Assembly (NCBI RefSeq): GCF_938028185.1
Contig: NZ_CALJAH010000437.1
Coordinates: 1-5,277 of the forward strand
DNA from: an uncultured Cardiobacterium sp.
Lineage (GTDB): Bacteria; Pseudomonadota; Gammaproteobacteria; Cardiobacteriales; Cardiobacteriaceae
Reading direction: 5' to 3'
Length of the DNA stretch: 5,277 nt
Shown here: one piece after another, positions 1 to 4,490 of the stretch
Layout: each line of letters opens with the position of its first letter
How positions within the stretch are numbered: position 1 is the first letter of the stretch
Translations under genes and position numbers: made by a program
Notes under the pieces: generated by a model
Databases searched by the model: none
What the model was told of the DNA's origin: nothing
The model's input: the letters and a program-made list of their open reading frames with translations, nothing else

Positions 1-1467
1 CTCGCCTGGGATACGCGCGATTTTGCCCGCGCCGAGAAGATTGCCCGTGTCTGGCTGGAGGCGTTTCCCAGGGATTTGGACGCGCGGCTGGCGCTGTTGC
101 GCGTGCTGCTTGCCGACAGTCGCGGTGATGAGGCGCTGGCGCAGATGTCGGCCTTGCTCGATGCCGATGGCGGGCCGCAGATGGTGGCGCAGATTTTCCG
201 CGTGCTGGCGGAGTTCCCGGACAGCGCCACCCGGCTGGTGTTGTTGCAGCGGCTGAGCGCGCAGTTCCCGAAGAATCCGTATCTTTATTATTATCTTGGC
301 CTGATGGCGAAGGAGCAGGGCAAGGTGACAACAGCGGTGCAGGCGTTCAGCGATGCCATCGCTCTCGACGGCAACTGGCGTGAGCTGGAGCTGATGCAGG
401 CGCAGGTGCTGGCGAGCATCGGCAAGTTGCAGGAGGCACGCAAGATTATGGACCGCATCACCACGCGCTATCCGCAGGACATCAATCTGCTTTCGGCCTA
501 TGTGGATATGCTGGTCGCGCATTATCAGTGGCAGGATGCGATTACCCTCGCCCTACGCTGGAAAGAATTGCGCCCGCAGGATGCAACGGTGCGGCAGCTG
601 GTGGCGCAGTTGTATGCGTCGGCGGGCGATTATCCGGCAGCGTTGCAGGCGTTCCGCGAGTTGCTGGACAGCCATCGCATTGACATGAACAGTTATCTGT
701 TTTTTGTCGCCAACGCCGCCGAGCACAGCGGGCAAGAGGATGTTGCCACTACCCTGCTCGGCGAGATTGCTGCCGATTCGCCGCGTTATTTGCAGGCGCA
801 GGAGCGGCTGGCGCTGCTGTCGTTCAACCGGGGCGATTACGACAAGGCACAGGCGCGTTTTGCCGCCTTGCGTCAGGAATTCCCCGATGACGCGCAGGTG
901 CTGGACACCTATCTGGTTGAAACGGCGCAACTGCGGCGGACGCAGCAATGGCGGCGGCTGGAAAAATTGCTGAAAGAAGCGCTGGCACGCTATCCCGATC
1001 AGGTTGATTTGCTCTACGTCCTCGCCGATTTCAACGCCGCGCGCGGCAACCTCAAGGAAGCCGAGGAGCAGTTCAACAAAATCCTCGCCGCTGACCCGGC
1101 CAATATCGACGCGCTCAACGCCTACGGCTATATGCTGCTGACGCAAACGGACGACGAAAAAAAAGCAGCGCAACTGATAGAAGCGGCCATCAAACTCTAC
1201 CCGGATTCCCCGGCGATTCAGGACAGCTACGGCTGGCTGCTCTACCGCCAGGGCAAAACCGAGGACGCGCTCAACTGGTTGCGCCGCGCCTACGCCGCCT
1301 ATCGCAACGACGAAATACCCGCGCATTACATCGAAGTGCTGGACGCATCCGGCGACAAGGCGCTCGCCGCCGAAGTTTATCGCTACGAAAAACAGGGGCA
1401 GCCGGACAATCTCGCCCTCAAATCCATTGGCAAAAAACTGGGACTCGACCATGACAAGAAAAAATAA
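1..1467 (+). CDS. TPR-repeat protein encoded upstream of lolB (5' partial)
   Basis: The reading frame is open from base 1, so the true start lies upstream; a TTG at 76 is an in-frame alternative but the sequence before it (LAWDTRDFARAEKIARVWLE) already looks like TPR helices. About 488 residues are visible. Helix-turn-helix TPR units recur through the protein, for example around bases 274-375, 430-480, 601-660, 790-890 and 1009-1095. The C-terminal part (bases 1117-1380) carries a family hallmark: NAYGYMLL, then PAIQDSYGWLLYRQG with a following LRRAY, then an EIPAHYIEVL segment, as in the long TPR proteins next to lolB in Pseudomonas. TPR arrays mediate protein-protein contacts; the partners here are unknown, and the link to lipoprotein or envelope work is inferred only from the neighbour. 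The stop lies 17 bases inside lolB, suggesting coupled translation. Codon choice changes abruptly near base 1010 and there is an A8 run at 1157-1164. The family call is firm, the function is not. Confidence 0.9.
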   Translation, partial: LAWDTRDFARAEKIARVWLEAFPRDLDARLALLRVLLADSRGDEALAQMSALLDADGGPQMVAQIFRVLAEFPDSATRLVLLQRLSAQFPKNPYLYYYLGLMAKEQGKVTTAVQAFSDAIALDGNWRELELMQAQVLASIGKLQEARKIMDRITTRYPQDINLLSAYVDMLVAHYQWQDAITLALRWKELRPQDATVRQLVAQLYASAGDYPAALQAFRELLDSHRIDMNSYLFFVANAAEHSGQEDVATTLLGEIAADSPRYLQAQERLALLSFNRGDYDKAQARFAALRQEFPDDAQVLDTYLVETAQLRRTQQWRRLEKLLKEALARYPDQVDLLYVLADFNAARGNLKEAEEQFNKILAADPANIDALNAYGYMLLTQTDDEKKAAQLIEAAIKLYPDSPAIQDSYGWLLYRQGKTEDALNWLRRAYAAYRNDEIPAHYIEVLDASGDKALAAEVYRYEKQGQPDNLALKSIGKKLGLDHDKKK

Positions 1468-1993
1468 ACTGGCGGCATTCGGCCTCGCCCTGCTCCTCGC
1501 CGGCTGCGCGATGCCGCCGGCAGAAGACGAAAACGTGAGCTACACCACCACGCTCAACCCGCAACATTGGCGCGCCGAAGGCAAAATTGCGATGCGCTAC
1601 CCCGAATGCCACCGCAGCCGTGGCTGCGAAGACAAAGGCGTCAATGCCAACATGGCATGGACCCACCACAACCAGGACGAACTGCTGGTCATCACCGACC
1701 CCTTCGGCCAGGAACGGATGCGCATTGACTATCGCGGTGGTGTCATCAACGTGCGCGAAGGGGCGCGCGAAGAAGTGATGAGCAAAGAAGAACTGGCAAA
1801 AGAAGTCGGCCTGCCAGTGCCGCTCGAATCCATCGCCAACTGGCTGATTACCCAACGCAGCGACGAAAGTTTCAACGCCGACGGCTGGCAGGTCGATGTC
1901 CGCGACTGGCAGGGCGCGTATTACCGCAGCATCCGCCTGAAACAAAAAGACTACCAGATGAAGCTGGTCGTGCAAAAAATGACGACAATATAA
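1451..1993 (+). CDS. lolB: Outer-membrane lipoprotein receptor LolB
   Basis: LolB accepts lipoproteins from the periplasmic carrier LolA and inserts them in the outer membrane. The 180-residue product starts at ATG 1451, giving a short basic N-terminus (MTRKNK), a hydrophobic core and the lipobox LLAGC with lipidated Cys19. Ala at +2 rather than Asp fits outer-membrane sorting. A TTG at 1427 would add residues before the signal peptide and is unlikely. Family landmarks follow in order: HWRAEGKIAMR (39-49), AW (69-70), ITDPFGQ (81-87), GLPVPLESIANWL (120-132) and WQVDVRDWQ (146-154). These align with the E. coli TNPLG and GMPIPLNSLRQWI segments. At the position of E. coli mature Leu68, the exposed loop residue needed for membrane insertion, this protein has Phe85. 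It also has two unusual cysteines, Cys53 and Cys59. The mature form (162 residues) is somewhat shorter than E. coli's. A weak GGGA ribosome site lies at 1440-1443, inside the upstream TPR gene. Confidence 0.9.
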   Translation: MTRKNKLAAFGLALLLAGCAMPPAEDENVSYTTTLNPQHWRAEGKIAMRYPECHRSRGCEDKGVNANMAWTHHNQDELLVITDPFGQERMRIDYRGGVINVREGAREEVMSKEELAKEVGLPVPLESIANWLITQRSDESFNADGWQVDVRDWQGAYYRSIRLKQKDYQMKLVVQKMTTI

Positions 1994-2022
1994 ACAGATG
2001 CACAAAAACTGCGGTATCCGCC

Positions 2023-2050
2023 TTGCGCACGCAGAACAAATCGCTATAAT
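2023..2050 (+). promoter_or_regulatory. Sigma70-type promoter for tRNA-Gln (and probably prs)
   Basis: A consensus -10 box TATAAT (2045-2050) is preceded by a -35 box TTGCGC (2023-2028) with a 16-base spacer. The bases just after the -10 are GCGCGCC (2051-2057), a GC-rich discriminator typical of stable-RNA promoters under stringent (ppGpp) control. The start point is expected near 2057-2059. It is the only convincing promoter I see in the window. Confidence 0.8.
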
Positions 2051-2053
2051 GCG

Positions 2054-2096
2054 CGCCTCTCGCCGACCGAGGCGGGGAACGGGCGGATAACCCGTT
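2054..2096 (+). other. Structured 5' leader of the tRNA-Gln precursor (two hairpins)
   Basis: Two perfect inverted repeats lie between the promoter and the tRNA. The first pairs CGCCTC (2054-2059) with GAGGCG (2069-2074) across a 9-base loop. The second pairs AACGGG (2078-2083) with CCCGTT (2091-2096) across a 7-base loop. With initiation near 2057 the first stem would be partly lost, so the second is the more believable RNA structure. Neither is followed by a T-tract, so they are not intrinsic terminators for lolB. They may guide leader trimming before RNase P cleavage; that role is inference. Confidence 0.45.
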
Positions 2097-2106
2097 GTTC
2101 AAAAAT

Positions 2107-2182
2107 TGGGGTGTCGCCAAGTGGTTAAGGCACCGGGTTTTGATCCCGGCATTCGTAGGTTCGAATCCTTCCACCCCAGCCA
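2107..2182 (+). tRNA. tRNA-Gln, anticodon UUG, CCA encoded
   Basis: The cloverleaf folds by hand. The acceptor stem TGGGGTG (2107-2113) pairs with CACCCCA (2172-2178), including the weak U1-A72 pair typical of tRNA-Gln. The D-stem GCC (2116-2118) pairs with GGC (2129-2131). The anticodon stem CCGGG (2133-2137) pairs with CCCGG (2145-2149), with loop TTTTGAT and anticodon TTG at 2140-2142, reading CAA and by wobble CAG. The T-loop TTCGAAT is at 2160-2166. The discriminator is G2179, a glutaminyl-tRNA synthetase identity base, and CCA is encoded at 2180-2182. The T-stem GTAGG/CCTTC has a U-U mismatch at pair 50-64. Only 30 bases without a terminator separate it from prs. Confidence 0.96.
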
Positions 2183-2201
2183 TCTCTTCTACCCAACATC
2201 C

Positions 2202-2207
2202 AAGGTG
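2202..2207 (+). promoter_or_regulatory. Ribosome-binding site favouring the GTG start of prs
   Basis: AAGGTG sits 5-7 bases before GTG 2213, a good Shine-Dalgarno spacing. The competing ATG at 2228 has AGAGG (2219-2223) only 4 bases upstream, which is tight. This favours GTG but does not settle the start. Confidence 0.5.
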
Positions 2208-2212
2208 AAAAC

Positions 2213-3166
2213 GTGTCCAGAGGCAGCATGACCGTATTCACGGGTAACGCGAATCCGCAACTTGCCCGTCAGATTGTCCAGCATCTCGGCTTGCCATTGG
2301 GCAATGCCATTGTTGACAAATTTTCCGACGGAGAAATCCGGGTAGAACTGCAAGAAAACGTCCGTGGCAAGGACGTTTTTGTTATTCAGCCGACCAGTCA
2401 TCCCACCAATGACAGCATCATGGAACTGCTCATTCTGAGCGATGCCCTGCGCCGTGCTTCTGCCAACCGTATTACCGCCGTCATCCCCTACTTTGGCTAT
2501 TCCCGCCAGGATCGCCGTCCGCGTTCCGCGCGCGTGCCGATTTCCGCCAAAGTGGTTGCCAACATGATTGTCGGCGTCGGCATTGACCGCGTGCTGACCT
2601 TGGATCTGCACGCCGACCAAATACAGGGATTCTTTGATTTCCCGGTGGACAACATTTACGCCACGCCGATCATCCTCAATGACCTGCTGGCACAAGATTT
2701 CAAAAACCCGGTGGTAGTATCGCCGGATATTGGCGGGGTTTTGCGCGCGCGCGCGACCGCCAAACAAATTGACGCCAAACTGGCGATTATTGACAAGCGT
2801 CGCCCGCGCCCGAACGAATCGGAAGTGATGAACATCATCGGCGACAGCATTGAAGGCTGCGACTGCATCATCGTGGATGACATGGTTGACACCGCAGGCA
2901 CCCTGTCCAATGCGGCGACCGCGCTGAAAGAACGCAAGGCGCGTACCGTAACGGCCTACTGTACCCACGCCATCCTGTCCGGTAACGCCATCGCCAACAT
3001 CGAAAAATCCGGCATGGATCAACTGATTGTCACCGATTCCGTTGCCCTGCGCGAAGAAGCGAAAGCCTGCAAAAAAATCCGCGTGCTTTCCATCGCCGGA
3101 CTGGTTGCCGAAAGCATCCGCCGCATCCACGTCGAAGAATCCATTTCCTCGCTGTTCGTCAACTAG
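2213..3166 (+). CDS. prs: Ribose-phosphate pyrophosphokinase (PRPP synthase)
   Basis: This cytoplasmic enzyme converts ribose 5-phosphate and ATP to PRPP and AMP, feeding purine, pyrimidine, histidine, tryptophan and NAD synthesis. The 317-residue product has the class I landmarks: FTGNANP (9-15), FSDGE (37-41), the ENVRG segment (48-52), IPYFGYSRQDRR (91-102), SARVPISAK (105-113), LDLHADQIQGFF (130-141) with metal/ATP-site His133, SPDIGG (170-175), the flexible loop DKRRPRP (194-200) with catalytic Lys195, and the PRPP-binding loop VDDMVDTAGT (221-230). It ends in the usual RRI..EESIS..F motif. E. coli Prs has 315 residues. GTG 2213 is chosen for its ribosome site; ATG 2228 would give 312 residues beginning MTVFTGN and is a real alternative. 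It lies 30 bases after tRNA-Gln with no promoter or terminator between, so transcription from the tRNA promoter is likely. A strong terminator follows the stop codon. Confidence 0.97.
   Translation: MSRGSMTVFTGNANPQLARQIVQHLGLPLGNAIVDKFSDGEIRVELQENVRGKDVFVIQPTSHPTNDSIMELLILSDALRRASANRITAVIPYFGYSRQDRRPRSARVPISAKVVANMIVGVGIDRVLTLDLHADQIQGFFDFPVDNIYATPIILNDLLAQDFKNPVVVSPDIGGVLRARATAKQIDAKLAIIDKRRPRPNESEVMNIIGDSIEGCDCIIVDDMVDTAGTLSNAATALKERKARTVTAYCTHAILSGNAIANIEKSGMDQLIVTDSVALREEAKACKKIRVLSIAGLVAESIRRIHVEESISSLFVN
2355..2379 (+). other. Terminator-like hairpin inside prs
   Basis: AAAACGTCC (2355-2363) and GGACGTTTT (2371-2379) are a perfect 9-base inverted repeat around a 7-base loop, with the T-run reaching 2380. 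The shape (A-tract, GC stem, U-tract) is that of an intrinsic terminator, but the GC core has only a few pairs and it lies in conserved codons (ENVRGKDVF, 48-56), so it may be a by-product of coding. Confidence 0.3.
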
Positions 3167-3188
3167 ACACGAACCGCGAACAACCTTG

Positions 3189-3217
3189 AAGAGCGCTGGT
3201 CGCAAGCGCTCTTTTTT
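3189..3217 (+). terminator. Rho-independent terminator or attenuator between prs and rplY
   Basis: The arms AAGAGCGCT (3189-3197) and AGCGCTCTT (3205-3213) pair perfectly over 9 bases around a 7-base loop (GGTCGCA), and the T-run continues through 3217. It starts 22 bases after the prs stop codon and ends 17 bases before the rplY ATG. There is no space for a promoter between it and rplY, so it may act as a partial terminator or a regulated attenuator in the rplY leader rather than a full stop. Confidence 0.85.
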
Positions 3218-3234
3218 ATCCTACGGAGAAAACC

Positions 3235-3873
3235 ATGAGTGAATATGCCTACACCCTGAGCGCCATCGTTCGCCAGGATAGCGGGAAAGGTGCGAGCCGC
3301 CGCCTGCGTCGTCAAGGACTGGTACCCGCCATCGTTTACGGTGGCGAAGAAGCTGCCCTGGCAGTTGCCGTCAAACAGGACGATTTGGTCAAATTTGGCC
3401 GATTTGACAGTTTCTATTCGCAAATCATCAATCTGCAAGTCGAAGGCAAAGGCGACATCGAAGTCATCGTACGCGATGTACAACGCCACCTCTACAAACC
3501 GCTCTATCAGCACATGGACTTCCAGCGCGTTGTTCGTGGCCAGGAACTGCAAGCCACCGTCAGCCTGCACTTTGTCAACGAAGAAGGCAGTGTCGGCGTC
3601 AAGGCGGGCGGACTGGTCGAACACCACCTCAACAGCGTGGAAATCGTCTGCTTGCCGCGCAACCTGCCAGAATACGTTGAAGTTGACATGACCGACGTTG
3701 CCTTGGGCGATGTCATCCACCTGCGCGACCTGAAACTGCCACAAGGCGTGCGCCTGCTGCACGACGATGACCGCGCTGAAGCCGTGGTTGCGCAAATCGT
3801 TCATCCGCAACGCGGTGCCGCTGAAAGCGAAGAATCCGCTGCCGCAGACGAGGACGAAAGCACTGCCGAGTAA
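3235..3873 (+). CDS. rplY: 50S ribosomal protein bL25, two-domain (Ctc/TL5) form
   Basis: bL25 binds 5S rRNA in the central protuberance of the large ribosomal subunit. The 212-residue product is the long Ctc/TL5 type, unlike the 94-residue single-domain E. coli L25. The N-terminal 5S-binding barrel covers about residues 1-95 and includes GKGASRRLRRQGLVPAIVYGG (split here as GKGASRRLRR, 18-27, and GLVPAIVYGG, 28-37) and a KPLYQHMDFQRV strand. A second beta domain runs from about 96 to 190, with the typical LVEHHLNSVEIVCLP and a GDVIHLRDLKLPQGV segment. The tail (about 193-212) is acidic, rich in Glu, Asp, Ser and Ala. GGAG at 3225-3228 sits 6 bases before ATG 3235, a clear ribosome site. Immediately upstream is the terminator-like hairpin, so expression may be set by attenuation. 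pth begins 6 bases after the stop. Confidence 0.96.
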   Translation: MSEYAYTLSAIVRQDSGKGASRRLRRQGLVPAIVYGGEEAALAVAVKQDDLVKFGRFDSFYSQIINLQVEGKGDIEVIVRDVQRHLYKPLYQHMDFQRVVRGQELQATVSLHFVNEEGSVGVKAGGLVEHHLNSVEIVCLPRNLPEYVEVDMTDVALGDVIHLRDLKLPQGVRLLHDDDRAEAVVAQIVHPQRGAAESEESAAADEDESTAE

Positions 3874-3879
3874 TCGCGG

Positions 3880-4452
3880 ATGATCAAACTGATTGTCGGC
3901 CTCGGCAACCCCGGCGCCCGCTACCAAAAAACCCGCCACAACGCGGGTTTTTGGCTATTGGATCAGCTCGCTGCCAGCGAAGGCGGGCGGCTCGCCGAAG
4001 ACAAAAAATTTCAGGGCGAATACGGCAAAATCACGCTGGCGCAGCAGCCGCTACACCTGCTCAAACCGCTCACCTTCATGAATGCCAGCGGCCGCGCCGT
4101 CAGTGCGCTTGCCAAGTTTTACGACCTGGCGCCGGAAGAAATCCTCGTTGTCCATGACGAACTGGACTTGCCGGAAGGCGCGGTCAAACTGAAATACAGC
4201 GGCGGCCACGGTGGCCACAACGGCCTGCGCGACATCATCGCCGCATTCGGCAGCAAAGATTTCTATCGCCTGCGCCTCGGCATCAACCATCCGGGCGACC
4301 GCAATCAGGTCGTGGATTACGTCCTGCATCCGCCCGGCAAGATGGAACAGGAAAAAATAGACGACGCCATCGCGCGCGGCCTCGCCATCCTGCCGCTACT
4401 CGTGCGCGACGGCGCGGAAAAAGCGATGCACCGCCTGCATAGCGGCGGCTAA
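3880..4452 (+). CDS. pth: Peptidyl-tRNA hydrolase
   Basis: Pth cleaves the ester bond of peptidyl-tRNAs that fall off the ribosome, freeing tRNA for reuse; it is an essential cytoplasmic enzyme in E. coli. The 190-residue product (E. coli about 194) has VGLGNPGARY (6-15) with Asn10, TRHNAGF (18-24) with catalytic His20, PLTFMNASG (63-71) with Asn68, VHDELDLP (91-98) with Asp93, and GGHGGHNGL (108-116) with Asn114, so every known active-site residue is present. It starts 6 bases after the rplY stop. The ribosome site is poor (only GAG or GCGGA-like bases nearby), so translation probably depends on ribosomes finishing rplY. A perfect 10-base inverted repeat followed by T5 lies over codons 16-25, with the catalytic His20-Asn21 codons in the loop. 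ychF follows after 38 bases. Confidence 0.97.
   Translation: MIKLIVGLGNPGARYQKTRHNAGFWLLDQLAASEGGRLAEDKKFQGEYGKITLAQQPLHLLKPLTFMNASGRAVSALAKFYDLAPEEILVVHDELDLPEGAVKLKYSGGHGGHNGLRDIIAAFGSKDFYRLRLGINHPGDRNQVVDYVLHPPGKMEQEKIDDAIARGLAILPLLVRDGAEKAMHRLHSGG
3927..3952 (+). other. Terminator-like hairpin inside pth
   Basis: AAAAACCCGC (3927-3936) and GCGGGTTTTT (3943-3952) form a perfect 10-base inverted repeat around the 6-base loop CACAAC. Its A-tract, GC stem and T-tract are exactly those of a bidirectional intrinsic terminator, located 53 bases after the rplY stop and 47 bases into pth. Part of the symmetry is forced by the conserved TRHNAG codons; the use of GCG, GGT and TTT completes it. Confidence 0.4.
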
Positions 4453-4490
4453 ACGCAGCCGTTTCATGCGAAACCAGAGAGAAACACACA

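Noticed and set aside
23..256. Short + strand frame rich in Arg, Trp and Cys overlapping the TPR gene
   Set aside because: Out-of-frame shadow with implausible composition; the TPR frame is continuous through the region.
553..1452. Long minus-strand open frame opposite the TPR gene (299 codons), and a similar one at 2189-3205 opposite prs (338 codons)
   Set aside because: They mirror well-identified + strand genes, have no recognisable protein motifs and arise from the GC-rich codon pattern.
2007..2015. AACTGCGGT, one base off the Haemophilus DNA-uptake core AAGTGCGGT
   Set aside because: Single imperfect copy in the window; no other copies or Neisseria-type uptake words were noticed.
2011..2021. 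Small palindrome GCGG-TAT-CCGC after lolB as a possible terminator
   Set aside because: Only 4 bp of stem and no T-tract.
3388..3408. 7-bp inverted repeat GTCAAAT/ATTTGAC inside rplY
   Set aside because: AT-rich weak stem with no T-run, in coding sequence; likely chance.
4204..4224. Repeated GGCCAC-type units in pth
   Set aside because: Explained by the conserved GGHGGHNG active-site motif.
4461..4474. GTTTC-ATGC-GAAAC hairpin between pth and ychF
   Set aside because: 5-bp stem without a T-tract; too weak to call a terminator or regulator.
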